Shown one piece after another: positions 1-7,205 of a stretch of 17,100 nt of DNA. Under the pieces are notes generated by a model. That model did not search any database, was not told the origin of the DNA, and saw only the letters and a program-made list of their open reading frames with translations. The stretch is from Flavobacterium sp. (GTDB lineage: Bacteria; Bacteroidota; Bacteroidia; Flavobacteriales; Flavobacteriaceae), in NCBI RefSeq assembly GCF_020217025.1, contig NZ_JAIWOF010000227.1, positions 1 through 17,100 of the forward strand, read 5' to 3'. A program made the position numbers and the translations under genes. Position 1 is the first letter of the stretch; each line of letters starts with the position of its first letter.

Positions 1-91
1 GAAATGGCGCAGTTGTTTAATTTAAAGTTTTGGTTATATTTGTGAAGGCTTGGTGTTGGTTTTTCGCCACATTTTTAAGCCACAGAACGTT
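1..91 (+). repeat. attC-like site of the cassette to the left (partial)
   Basis: This is the right part of a repeat cut by the window start. It has the family landmarks TATATTTG (35-42), GGCTTGGTGTTGG and AAGCCACAGAAC before GTT at 89-91. The next cassette begins with GTTAGCAAAC (89-98), which pairs with 581-590 and not with this site, so the site belongs to an unseen upstream cassette. Confidence 0.75.
12..42 (+). promoter_or_regulatory. Possible Bacteroidota-type promoter inside the attC-like repeat
   Basis: GTTG (12-15), a 19-base spacer and TATATTTG (35-42) resemble the Bacteroidota housekeeping promoter TTTG-N19-21-TAnnTTTG. It points at the cassette 1 gene about 80 bases downstream. 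The -7-like octamer recurs in most repeats of the array, but the -33 element does not, so function is uncertain. Confidence 0.35.
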
Positions 92-120
92 AGCAAACAT
101 TTAAAAAAAGAAAACTTTCA

Positions 121-576
121 ATGAATATTTTGAATAAACTATATCTAATATTCTTTACAAGAAAAATTATTTATTTTAACACTGAAAGTTTTTCGCTATG
201 TTTTCCAATTAACTGGCGTAAATCAATTGGCCCAAAAAAATCATTTATTTTTTTTGAGGAAACAACTAATTATGGTTTTATAATTGAAGAATACTGTTCA
301 CAAAAAGTAACAGCAGATGCAATTCTTGATGTTTATGCTGAAAAGCATTCTGATTGTATCATAAAACCGATTGAAGAAATAATTAATGATAATGTGGTAC
401 TGAAGTGGATTTTTGATTATAAGAATGAAAAAGTTTTAGAATATAAAAGATTAATTATTGGAGATAAAGTTATCTTAGACATTACTTATTCTATTCAAAA
501 TAATTTATCGACTCAAAAAAACTCTGAAGCAATGGAAAAACTTGAAAGTATAATGAATTCAATAAAATTAAAATAA
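121..576 (+). CDS. Cassette 1 hypothetical protein, possible PsbP/MOG1-like fold
   Basis: The predicted protein has 151 residues and no convincing signal peptide, although residues 1-12 are hydrophobic. From about residue 22 the run SFSLCFPINWRKS resembles the opening strand of PsbP/MOG1/DcrB-like domains, where a strand is followed by a P-x-x-W turn. The protein ends with ESIMNSIKLK, like the closing helix of such domains. This is a resemblance by eye, not a family assignment. The ATG lies 32 bases after the GTT box, and the stop codon touches the 15-base arm of the cassette's attC-like site (576-590). It is the only gene of its cassette. Function is unknown; a role in stress or envelope physiology would be a guess. 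The coding region is certain from its length and tight fit between the two cassette ends. Confidence 0.7.
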   Translation: MNILNKLYLIFFTRKIIYFNTESFSLCFPINWRKSIGPKKSFIFFEETTNYGFIIEEYCSQKVTADAILDVYAEKHSDCIIKPIEEIINDNVVLKWIFDYKNEKVLEYKRLIIGDKVILDITYSIQNNLSTQKNSEAMEKLESIMNSIKLK

Positions 577-717
577 AAACGTTTGCTAACAGCGGTTTGC
601 TTCAATGGCTACTTCCGGATTTTCCTACGGAAAATCCGCTACTGAATGGAATGTTTTATTATATTTGTAATGGCTTGGTGTTGGTTCAACGCCACTGAGA
701 GCAAGCCGCAGAACGTT
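576..717 (+). repeat. attC-like site of cassette 1 (type I)
   Basis: The right-hand arm GTTTGCTAAC (581-590) is the exact reverse complement of the cassette start GTTAGCAAAC (89-98). The body contains an inner stem GCGGTTTGC / GCAAGCCGC, a perfect 10-bp hairpin CGGATTTTCC-TAC-GGAAAATCCG (616-638), TATATTTG (660-667) and a second hairpin GGTGTTG / CAACGCC. It ends at GTT (715-717). AAC to GTT is 130 bases. Confidence 0.85.
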
Positions 718-727
718 AGCGGTAATC

Positions 728-1351
728 TTACTTAAGACCAGTCAGAATATTAACTTTTTCATCGGAATCGAAAAGTTTATACATCTCGCATATTGAAGAA
801 TCAAAACTTTCAGAACTGAATTCACCTAATTTTTTAGCATTTTTTACCGCTGTTTCCTGATTATTCTTGATTTTTTTATACAAATCATTCTTAACAAAAT
901 ACTTTTCACTCTTATCATAATCTTTTAAATGTTTCTTTAGTAACTGATTAGCTTCACTACAATCTTTAAAAGGTTTTGCAGTATATTCATAATGAAGCAA
1001 TAACCAATATTCAAGACAAGGATTAGAAACAATTACTTTAACATTCTTTAATCTCGATAAATCTTTATAATATTTTAAAAATTCTTCCTTAGGATTTTTA
1101 CCTTCTTTCTTTTTACTTCTCTCCTCTTCAAGAACTTTATCTAAATCAACAATCCAAATTACTAAATCATAGTCACTTGCTGATTTTTTCACTTCTTTAT
1201 ATAAATCAAAGAGCTTCTTTTTTCTTGGCAATTTTGGTAACAAATCAAGATTAATAGCATTTTCATTTCTTTTCATCATTTGAAAATACCATAATTCACA
1301 TTCTCCATCAACAAAAATAGCTGCTTTCTTTTTCTTACTAATTTTCGCCAT
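728..1351 (-). CDS. RloB-like protein of an ATPase/RloB anti-phage pair (AbiLii-like)
   Basis: About 207 residues from MAKISKKKK. ATG codons 6 and 21 bases upstream (1357, 1372) are also possible starts. Family landmarks of RloB are visible: a basic start, the acidic first motif in FVDGECELWYF, the WIVDLDK acidic motif, and SNPCLEYWLLLHYE, the most characteristic RloB block. The acidic positions suggest a TOPRIM-like metal-binding nuclease site. The start overlaps the end of the upstream ATPase gene (stop at 1338-1340), so translation is probably coupled. RloB partners of AAA ATPases occur in restriction-linked loci and in the lactococcal abortive infection system AbiL. The likely role is therefore the effector half of an anti-phage system; this comes from the family, not from the sequence alone. 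The stop codon overlaps the start arm of cassette 2 (715-729), so the gene fills the cassette exactly. Confidence 0.82.
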   Translation of the reverse strand: MAKISKKKKAAIFVDGECELWYFQMMKRNENAINLDLLPKLPRKKKLFDLYKEVKKSASDYDLVIWIVDLDKVLEEERSKKKEGKNPKEEFLKYYKDLSRLKNVKVIVSNPCLEYWLLLHYEYTAKPFKDCSEANQLLKKHLKDYDKSEKYFVKNDLYKKIKNNQETAVKNAKKLGEFSSESFDSSICEMYKLFDSDEKVNILTGLK

Positions 1352-2666
1352 CTTCATCGTATTTAAAATCAAGAAAATAATCTCCTAATTCAGGTACACC
1401 TCCTAATTTACCAATACTATAAGCATTGTAAACATTACTACTATTTCTTATAGTTTTAGTGTCGAAATCTTCTAATGAATAAATTTCAGTATTACCTTCT
1501 TCTGTTTTATCAGCAAACCAAATACAATCATCTCTAAAAATATCTCTATTTTTTAATATTTCTCTGTTATGAGTAGTAGCGATTAATTGAGATTTGGATG
1601 AATTTACAAGATGCATTAAAATAAAATGGATATACAAATCGGGATGAAGAGAAGATTCTAACTCATCTATTGGCACAATACTATTTTGTCTTACAAGAAT
1701 ATCCAATACACCAGCTAAACCATAAAATCTTTGTGTTCCTTGAGATTGATTTTCAAAAGGTAAATTATAACTCTTATCTCCGAACTTATGGACAAATTCT
1801 AAATTAACAGCAGTAACTTTACCTTTTTCTCTAATAGAAGAAATTTTCTTTCTGTCCTCTTCATTCTTTGTACTAGTTTCCAAAAACTCAAGTAAACCTT
1901 CTGGTATATCTCTTTCCTTTTCTTCAATAATAATATCTTCAATGTTTAAATCTGCTTTTCTCAAAACTTCTAAAACATTTTCTTTACTAATATTACCACC
2001 ATCATTTAAATTTCTAGTAACAAATCCATCTAAATCTGTTCTTGGTGAAATCATTGGTCTTAAAGCACTTTCAAACCAATCAAGAACTTCTCTTAACTCA
2101 ACAATATCAATATTTGTTTTTAGAAAACCTCCAAAAACCGTGTTGTTAGATAATGTATTGCTGACAAGAGTATTAACATAATCTTTATTCAGTTTAACTT
2201 TACTTCCAAAAACAATTTCAGTAAGATTATTATTAACATTTGTAGTTCTTTTAAAAACAGTTGCTTTATTAGGATTAAAAACTAACAATGTTTCTTGGCT
2301 AATAACTTTCTTATTAAATTCAACCCTGTAAGAATATTTTTTTGATTTATGAACGAAATCTATTTCAATAGTTGAGTCTAAATTTTTACTTTCATTATCA
2401 AACAAAAATGGATTAAAATCAAATTTTTCATTTTTTTTCTCAAATGGATCTAATACAATATCACGCAAAAATTCTATTGCATTTAACATTGTGGTTTTTC
2501 CAGACGCATTAGCACCATATAAAAAAATTAATTTTAATAATCTTAATCCCTTTATGGGTTCAATTACATAATAGTTCTCTAAATCGTCATATTTTTTTGC
2601 TTCAAAAGAAATTGTTTGCTTTTCTCTTATCGGACCAAAATTGGTAACTGAAAAACTTATTATCAT
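1338..2666 (-). CDS. AAA (AAA_21/RloA-like) ATPase, partner of RloB (AbiLi-like)
   Basis: 442 residues from the start MIISFSVTNFGPI, chosen because this is the usual N-terminus of this ATPase family; an ATG at 2702 would add 12 basic residues. Walker A is GANASGKTT (about 51-59), a signature-like SQGTQ is at about 308-312, Walker B is IVPIDELE (about 330-337), and the switch histidine is in ATTHNRE (about 366). This is the ABC/OLD-like layout of AAA_21 proteins that sense a trigger and control a toxic partner. It is transcribed against the array together with the overlapping rloB-like gene, so it must have its own promoter in about 2667-2750. It is the largest cassette and the only one in reverse orientation. 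The family match is strong; the phage-defence role is inferred from the pair. Confidence 0.85.
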   Translation of the reverse strand: MIISFSVTNFGPIREKQTISFEAKKYDDLENYYVIEPIKGLRLLKLIFLYGANASGKTTMLNAIEFLRDIVLDPFEKKNEKFDFNPFLFDNESKNLDSTIEIDFVHKSKKYSYRVEFNKKVISQETLLVFNPNKATVFKRTTNVNNNLTEIVFGSKVKLNKDYVNTLVSNTLSNNTVFGGFLKTNIDIVELREVLDWFESALRPMISPRTDLDGFVTRNLNDGGNISKENVLEVLRKADLNIEDIIIEEKERDIPEGLLEFLETSTKNEEDRKKISSIREKGKVTAVNLEFVHKFGDKSYNLPFENQSQGTQRFYGLAGVLDILVRQNSIVPIDELESSLHPDLYIHFILMHLVNSSKSQLIATTHNREILKNRDIFRDDCIWFADKTEEGNTEIYSLEDFDTKTIRNSSNVYNAYSIGKLGGVPELGDYFLDFKYDEDGEN

Positions 2667-2745
2667 CTTTTTTTTTGGTTTTAATTTGCAATTAATACGC
2701 AAATTTAAGCATAAAAATTGAATTTTGGACTATTTTTTAAAATAA

Positions 2746-2885
2746 AAGACTACCGCTAACAGCCGTTTGCACCAATGGCGTGGCTCGGGATTTATTTGGA
2801 AAAGAATACCGCTAAATGAAATGTTATTTCTATATTTGTTATCGTCAGTGTCGAAAAACGCCACTGGCGCAAGCGACAGAACGTT
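2746..2885 (+). repeat. attC-like site of cassette 2 (divergent type)
   Basis: TACCGCTAAC (2751-2760) is the exact reverse complement of the cassette start GTTAGCGGTA (715-724); four further bases (2746-2749) pair across a C/A mismatch. The body lacks the type I hairpin. It keeps AACAGCCGTTTGC, ACCAATGGCG, TATATTTG (2831-2838), GCCACTGG and GCAAGCGACAGAAC before GTT at 2883-2885. AAC to GTT is 128 bases. Confidence 0.82.
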
Positions 2886-2935
2886 GTGCGCTATTTTGTG
2901 AGCTATCTACTAACGAAAACATTTATTTCAAAAAT

Positions 2936-3406
2936 ATGAAAATAAAAGAGCTAAAAAATCTGGTTGATAATTATATCGACGATTATAACGAGTTTTCAAT
3001 AAATAGAGAACTTTTCGACTTTGAGGACGGTCGAAAAAAGTATAATTCAACAATTAGAGACAACGTTCGTAAAAATAGTTTTGGAATCTATGTTTGGGTA
3101 AATCCAAAAAACGATGAAGTTATTTACATCGGTATGGCGGGAAAAATAAAATCGGACGGAACATCTTGCGATCATTCACTTGCGAAACGATTAACAGCAA
3201 CACGAGGAAAAGATAAGGAAACAAAACTCGATATTCTTACAAATGATTACGTAAAAACAATTATGGATTTAAAGGAAATCGAGAAATTAGATTTTTATAT
3301 TTTTTATACAAAAACAGATGAACCACCATCATATGTTGAATCTATTTTGCTTTATAATTACTTCAAACAACAAAAAAGATTACCAATTTTAAATAATTCT
3401 TTTTAA
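2936..3406 (+). CDS. Cassette 3 GIY-YIG domain protein
   Basis: 156 residues. An upstream in-frame ATG at 2816 lies inside the repeat and is rejected; the start at 2936 follows the cassette boundary by about 50 bases. The core reads GIYVWVNPKNDEVIYIG, with GIY at 50-52 and YIG at 64-66, a candidate catalytic arginine at 85 and glutamate 135 in SYVESILLY, then a closing LPILN. This matches the GIY-YIG nuclease fold. Residues 1-45 are charged and unassigned. No separate DNA-binding domain is seen, so it is a stand-alone, small GIY-YIG protein. Whether it cuts DNA in defence, repair or mobility, or is inactive, cannot be told. It is the only gene of its cassette. The fold assignment is good; the function is open. 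Confidence 0.75.
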   Translation: MKIKELKNLVDNYIDDYNEFSINRELFDFEDGRKKYNSTIRDNVRKNSFGIYVWVNPKNDEVIYIGMAGKIKSDGTSCDHSLAKRLTATRGKDKETKLDILTNDYVKTIMDLKEIEKLDFYIFYTKTDEPPSYVESILLYNYFKQQKRLPILNNSF

Positions 3407-3407
3407 T

Positions 3408-3544
3408 AAAACAGCGCACAACAGCGGTTTTGCATGATTGCTGTTTTTGTTGTAAAAGTTCGTTCAGTTTTTCATAACTTCGTTTCGTCCAGCCGAGAGT
3501 ACGTAGTTCCAATTTCCGCAACCAGCGCAAAGCCACAGGACGTT
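3408..3544 (+). repeat. attC-like site of cassette 3 (divergent type)
   Basis: AGCGCACAAC (3413-3422) is the exact reverse complement of GTTGTGCGCT (2883-2892); AAAA before it also pairs with TTTT after the A at position 11. The inner stem GGTTTTGC / GCAAAGCC is kept. The centre differs from the other repeats and has no TATATTTG. The site ends at GTT 3542-3544; AAC to GTT is 125 bases. Confidence 0.8.
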
Positions 3545-3610
3545 GTGCGTAATGTTTGTGCAGATAAGAGATTGAAAGAACTAAACCAAAAATAATTTAC
3601 CAAAAGAAAA

Positions 3611-4045
3611 ATGAAAAAAATACTTATTAAAATCAGTTTATTAACATTATTATCATTAGTTATATCGTGTACAAAAAACGATGATAACAATTCAAATGTG
3701 GATTCAATAATTGGAAAATGGGAATACTCAACTCAATTTGAAAATGACATTCAATTTACACAAAATGATTGTCAACCATCAACTATTGAGTTTTCAAATA
3801 ACGGAAGTAGAACCGACAAATATTATGATCAAAACCTAGCTAATGAATGTGTTTTAGTTGATGATGTAAATCTTACTTGGACAAAAATTAATGATAACAC
3901 TTATCAATTCAATCAGAATGGAGATATTTATACCGAAAACGTCACATTTGAAAACGGAAATAATAAACTTATTTTAGAAAGTTCTGATGATGATGGAAAT
4001 GGGAATGTTATAATTTATAAGTTTGTATATAATCGAATAAATTAA
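3611..4045 (+). CDS. Cassette 4 lipocalin-like lipoprotein
   Basis: 144 residues with a lipoprotein signal peptide. Residues 1-20 are basic then hydrophobic, and the lipobox LVISC puts the lipidated cysteine at 20. The mature start is rich in N, D and S, typical of surface-exposed lipoproteins in Bacteroidota. Then IIGKWEYS begins a lipocalin-like beta-barrel pattern (G-x-W near the start), followed by alternating strands up to YKFVYNRIN. The cargo or ligand is unknown. It is the sole gene of the cassette, which ends a few bases after the stop at the arm TACGCACAAC (4049-4058). The lipoprotein call is firm; the lipocalin-like fold is a by-eye inference from the GKW motif and strand pattern. 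Confidence 0.72.
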   Translation: MKKILIKISLLTLLSLVISCTKNDDNNSNVDSIIGKWEYSTQFENDIQFTQNDCQPSTIEFSNNGSRTDKYYDQNLANECVLVDDVNLTWTKINDNTYQFNQNGDIYTENVTFENGNNKLILESSDDDGNGNVIIYKFVYNRIN

Positions 4046-4185
4046 CACTACGCACAACAGCGGTTTGCTTCAATGGCTACTTCCGGATTTTCCTGCGGAA
4101 AATCCGCTGCTGAATGGAATGTTTTGTTATATTTGTAATGGCTTGGTGTTGGTTCGACGCCACTGAGAGCAAGCCTCATAACGTT
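4044..4185 (+). repeat. attC-like site of cassette 4 (type I)
   Basis: TACGCACAAC (4049-4058) is the exact reverse complement of GTTGTGCGTA (3542-3551). The body is about 95 percent identical to that of cassette 1, with only six differences seen. It has the perfect hairpin CGGATTTTCC-TGC-GGAAAATCCG (4084-4106) and TATATTTG (4128-4135), and ends at GTT 4183-4185. AAC to GTT is 130 bases. Confidence 0.85.
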
Positions 4186-4254
4186 AGCAGTAATGGTAGG
4201 ACGACCCAACCAACAATAAGATTCAACTCAAAAAAAACATTATTTACAAAAAAT

Positions 4255-4869
4255 ATGGCAATTAAACTCACAAACAGCATTGACAAGTTCGGCACAATAG
4301 GACTTTTCTTGACAGCAATATTTTCACCTTGCTGTTTTCCACTTTTTGCATTTGCAGCTTCTGCACTCGGACTTGGAAGTTTTGAGCTTTTTGGTGGGTG
4401 GACAATGTGGATTTTTCAAGCAATGGTTTTAATTTCTGTTGGCGGGCTTTACATTTCGTATCGCAGACACCGTTGTATGTATCCTTTAATAGTTGCCATT
4501 CCAAGCGGAATTTTGATTTTTTACGCTTATCATTTTAACGACAGCGAATACTGGACGTATTTTCTTTACGTTGGTATGTTCGGACTTCTAATAGCGACAA
4601 TTTGGAATTATAAACGAAACAAAATGAACGGAAATTGCAACACTTGCACAACATATAATGGCAAGACAGTTGAAACACAATCAACATTGACCTGTCCAAA
4701 CTGCGGACATAAGAAAACTGAAATTATGCCGACAGACGCTTGTCTATATTTCTATGAGTGCGAAAATTGTAAAACACGACTGAAACCATTGCAAGGCGAC
4801 TGTTGTGTTTATTGTAGTTATGGGACGGTTAAATGTCCACCAATTCAAGCAGGTGAAAATTGCTGCTAA
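4255..4869 (+). CDS. MerC-type membrane protein fused to a GDCCVxC domain
   Basis: 204 residues from MAIKLTNSIDK. An in-frame ATG at 4114 sits inside the repeat and is rejected. The N-terminal half has four hydrophobic segments (about 14-40, 45-68, 75-93, 98-118). A Cys-Cys pair at 26-27 in FSPCCFPLF matches MerC-like mercury transport proteins. The C-terminal half is cysteine-rich: CPNCG, then YECENC, then GDCCVYCSYGTVKCPP (from about 181), the hallmark of GDCCVxC-domain proteins, some of which are selenoproteins in other bacteria. Here the motif positions are cysteines. The fusion suggests metal uptake or sensing in the membrane coupled to a thiol-rich soluble domain. It is followed after 11 bases by an HMA-CDF transporter gene, so the cassette is a two-gene metal (possibly mercury) operon. 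Family calls are strong; the metal is inferred. Confidence 0.85.
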   Translation: MAIKLTNSIDKFGTIGLFLTAIFSPCCFPLFAFAASALGLGSFELFGGWTMWIFQAMVLISVGGLYISYRRHRCMYPLIVAIPSGILIFYAYHFNDSEYWTYFLYVGMFGLLIATIWNYKRNKMNGNCNTCTTYNGKTVETQSTLTCPNCGHKKTEIMPTDACLYFYECENCKTRLKPLQGDCCVYCSYGTVKCPPIQAGENCC

Positions 4870-4880
4870 TAATAAAGCCA

Positions 4881-5678
4881 ATGCAAAAAACGACATTTAA
4901 AATATCAAAAATGGATTGCCCATCCGAAGAACAAATGATACGGATGAAACTTGCCGACTTGACAAACATCAACTCGTTAGACTTTGATATTGCAAACAGA
5001 CAACTGACCGTTTTTCACACAGACAACCACGACAAAATTTTTCAGCGACTTGACAATTTAAAATTTGACACTTCACTTATTGACAGCGTTTCGGCAGACA
5101 ATTATTCTGTTACAACCGACAACACCGACCGAGAAAGAAAATTGCTTTGGCAAGTTTTAGCTATCAACTTTTTCTTTTTTGCACTTGAACTTACGACAGG
5201 TTTCGTTTCAAACTCAATGGGACTTGTTGCCGACAGTTTAGATATGCTTGCCGACAGTATTGTTTACGGACTTGCACTTTTCGCTGTTGGTGGGACAATG
5301 ACACGAAAAAAGAACATTGCAAAATCAGCAGGTTATTTTCAGTTGACACTTGCCATTTTTGGTTTCATTGAAGTAATCAGACGATTTATTGGAACTGAAA
5401 CAGTTCCTACATTTCAGACAATCATAATTATTTCAATTCTTGCACTTATTGGCAACGGACTTTGTTTGTATTTACTGCAAAAAAGCAAAAGCAGAGAAGC
5501 ACATATGCAAGCGAGTATGATTTTTACATCTAATGACGTAGTTGTAAATTTAGGTGTAATTGTCGCAGGCGGACTTGTTTACTTGACAAACTCAAAATAT
5601 CCCGACCTTATCGTTGGGACAATAGTATTTTTCATCGTTGGACAAGGAGCATTTAAAATCTTGAAACTATCGAAATGA
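4881..5678 (+). CDS. Cation diffusion facilitator-type transporter with N-terminal HMA-like domain
   Basis: 265 residues from MQKTTFKISKMDCPSEEQ; an ATG seven codons upstream overlaps the previous gene and is less likely. Residues 1-70 look like a heavy-metal-associated domain, but the usual CxxC is reduced to one cysteine (C13 in MDCPSEE). From about 93 there are four to six membrane segments. MGLVADSLDMLADSIVYG carries the paired aspartates expected at the CDF metal site, and a second set is in MQASMIFTSNDVVVNLG. This indicates a proton-coupled metal exporter in the inner membrane. It shares a cassette and probably a transcript with the MerC-GDCCVxC gene. It lacks the long C-terminal cytoplasmic domain of many CDF proteins. 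The transporter call is strong; the substrate is unknown. Confidence 0.83.
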   Translation: MQKTTFKISKMDCPSEEQMIRMKLADLTNINSLDFDIANRQLTVFHTDNHDKIFQRLDNLKFDTSLIDSVSADNYSVTTDNTDRERKLLWQVLAINFFFFALELTTGFVSNSMGLVADSLDMLADSIVYGLALFAVGGTMTRKKNIAKSAGYFQLTLAIFGFIEVIRRFIGTETVPTFQTIIIISILALIGNGLCLYLLQKSKSREAHMQASMIFTSNDVVVNLGVIVAGGLVYLTNSKYPDLIVGTIVFFIVGQGAFKILKLSK

Positions 5679-5692
5679 CGGACGAAAATAGA

Positions 5693-5828
5693 ACCACTAC
5701 TGCTAACAGCGGTTTGGCAAAAGGCGGGGTTTCGTGCTTCGTAGAAACATTTGTGCAAGGTTCAACATTTGTGCTTCGTATGAACTTTAGTGCTAAAAAT
5801 CCCACCCTTCGCCAAGCCGCAAAACGTT
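5693..5828 (+). repeat. attC-like site of cassette 5 (type with internal direct repeats)
   Basis: TACTGCTAAC (5698-5707) is the exact reverse complement of GTTAGCAGTA (4183-4192). The inner stem GCGGTTTGGC / GCCAAGCCGC is ten paired bases with one T-G pair. The centre has two direct repeats: GTGCTTCGTA at 5734 and 5771, and ACATTTGTGC at 5747 and 5765. It ends at GTT 5826-5828; AAC to GTT is 124 bases. No TATATTTG is present. Confidence 0.82.
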
Positions 5829-5851
5829 GTAGCACATTTTGAGAAAACTCT

Positions 5852-6409
5852 ATGGAACTAACTTTTCAAGTAATATTTATTATAATAGCAATTTTAATTG
5901 TTTTGTCAATTTGGTTTCTCATAATCAAATATTTTCTTTATCCATTATTCTTTAAACCAGAACTAAACTTAATAGAAACATTTGATTTTTTTAAGAGTAA
6001 AAATCTGGTATTTATAGAAAAAAGAGAATTAAAAAAAGCGGAAATGAAAATAAATCCATTCAATTATAAGAGCGGTCTTTCGTTTAAAAAAATGTTTTCG
6101 GAACGATCTGAATATGTTGTTGTCGGATATTCAAAATCTAAAAGAGAATATTACTTTTTTTGGCTCGAGCTAAACCAATGGTATTCTTTTCATATGAAAT
6201 TCTTTATTGAAATACTAACAGGAGAAAAAATCGAAAGAAGACGAAATTTAATATTTAAAGAAATAACAGAAAAAGAAGTGCTAACTGAATTAAAAAAAAA
6301 ATATGAATCTCAAACCGTATTGATTACCGACAAATGTCCTGCTTGCCATAATAGAGTTTCAGACAAAATAACTGAATGTCCGAATTGTGGACTAAATTTA
6401 GTCGCTTAA
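5852..6409 (+). CDS. Cassette 6 membrane-anchored zinc-ribbon protein, unknown function
   Basis: 185 residues. One long hydrophobic stretch (about 6-34) anchors the N-terminus. A basic, beta-rich cytoplasmic domain (about 45-150) contains GYSKSKREYYFFWLELNQWYSF. The C-terminus is a zinc ribbon with C162, C165, C176 and C179 (CPAC and CPNC). No enzyme motif is visible. The start at 5852 is 26 bases after GTT, with AAAACTCT upstream and no clear ribosome site. It is the only gene of the cassette, and the stop is followed within 15 bases by the arm GTGCTACAAC (6421-6430). The family is not recognised. A regulatory or scaffold role at the membrane would be a guess. Confidence 0.7.
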   Translation: MELTFQVIFIIIAILIVLSIWFLIIKYFLYPLFFKPELNLIETFDFFKSKNLVFIEKRELKKAEMKINPFNYKSGLSFKKMFSERSEYVVVGYSKSKREYYFFWLELNQWYSFHMKFFIEILTGEKIERRRNLIFKEITEKEVLTELKKKYESQTVLITDKCPACHNRVSDKITECPNCGLNLVA

Positions 6410-6415
6410 TAATAA

Positions 6416-6557
6416 AAAACGTGCTACAACAGCGGTTTGCTTCAATGGCTACTTCCGGATTTTCCTACGGAAAATCCGCTGCTGAATGGAATGTTTTATT
6501 ATATTTGTAATGGCTTGGTGTTGGTGCAACGCCACTGAGAGCAAGCCGCAGAACGTT
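6416..6557 (+). repeat. attC-like site of cassette 6 (type I)
   Basis: GTGCTACAAC (6421-6430) is the exact reverse complement of GTTGTAGCAC (5826-5835). The body is nearly identical to the cassette 1 repeat, with the perfect hairpin at 6456-6478 and TATATTTG at 6500-6507. It ends at GTT 6555-6557; AAC to GTT is 130 bases. Confidence 0.85.
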
Positions 6558-6585
6558 GTAAGCAAGCTTAAAAAACGAACTACGA

Positions 6586-7050
6586 ATGAAATTTAAACTA
6601 ACTTTTTTACTTCTAGTTGGAATTATAATTAACGGATTTGGACAAAATCTGAATATGGTAATTGAAGTAAACGAAAGGTTAGTCACATCCGAAATTTCAG
6701 GTGCTTATTTGAATTTTGAAAACATGGACGGAACTAAAAGCAGAAATTTAGTCGGATATCATCCTGGAGAATTGATTCTTCAACCAGAAGATTGGGAAAA
6801 AATAAACTCTGACCTGACAAAAAATATCACTCTGACTTTTGACTATAATACTTTCAAAAGAAATGGACATCAAATCGGGAATTTTGGAATTGAAATGAAA
6901 AAGCAAGATTTTGAAAGAAGATATTTGATTTTAAGAGTTTATGATTTTAGAGAAAGGAAATTTAAAAAAAGATATAGTTGCCTGACGGATAAAGATTTTA
7001 TAGCGGAATTAAATTTTCCTCAAGGTGGAATATTAGTACGATGCAGATAA
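6586..7050 (+). CDS. Cassette 7 secreted protein of unknown function
   Basis: 154 residues. Residues 1-19 form a Sec signal peptide, with a likely cut after GFG before QNLNM. The mature part alternates strands and loops without a recognisable motif: NFENMDGTKSRNLVGYHPGE, then a charged region, ending ELNFPQGGILVRCR. The absence of a cysteine at the cut site argues for a soluble or periplasmic protein rather than a lipoprotein. The ATG is 31 bases after GTT, and the stop is followed by the arm TGCTTACAAC (7059-7068), so the gene fills the cassette. No homology can be claimed from the sequence alone. Confidence 0.7.
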   Translation: MKFKLTFLLLVGIIINGFGQNLNMVIEVNERLVTSEISGAYLNFENMDGTKSRNLVGYHPGELILQPEDWEKINSDLTKNITLTFDYNTFKRNGHQIGNFGIEMKKQDFERRYLILRVYDFRERKFKKRYSCLTDKDFIAELNFPQGGILVRCR

Positions 7051-7053
7051 AAA

Positions 7054-7195
7054 AAGCCTGCTTACAACAGCGGTTTGCTTCAATGATTGCTTCCGGATTT
7101 TCCTACGAAAAAATCCACTGCTGAATGGAATGTTTTGTTATATTTGTGAAGGCTTGGTGTTGCATTTTTGCCAGATTTTTAAACTACGGAAAGTA
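7054..7195 (+). repeat. attC-like site of cassette 7 (type I, decaying right half)
   Basis: TGCTTACAAC (7059-7068) is the exact reverse complement of GTTGTAAGCA (6555-6564), and the adjacent AAGC also pairs. The left half is type I, but the hairpin's right arm carries changes (GAAAAAATCCA). The right half has drifted: AAACTACGGAAA replaces AAGCCGCAGAAC, and the GTT box is GTA (7193-7195). TATATTTG is at 7139-7146. Confidence 0.78.
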
Positions 7196-7205
7196 AGCAA
7201 CCATT

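Noticed and set aside
2816..2935. N-terminal extension of the GIY-YIG protein
   Set aside because: The in-frame stretch runs through the attC-like repeat; the conserved domain and the cassette boundary both favour the start at 2936.
4114..4254. N-terminal extension of the MerC-GDCCVxC protein
   Set aside because: It is translated repeat sequence; the MerC-like domain begins with the start at 4255.
5653..5835. Minus-strand small open frame over the cassette 5 repeat
   Set aside because: It consists mostly of attC-like hairpin sequence and has no protein-like features.
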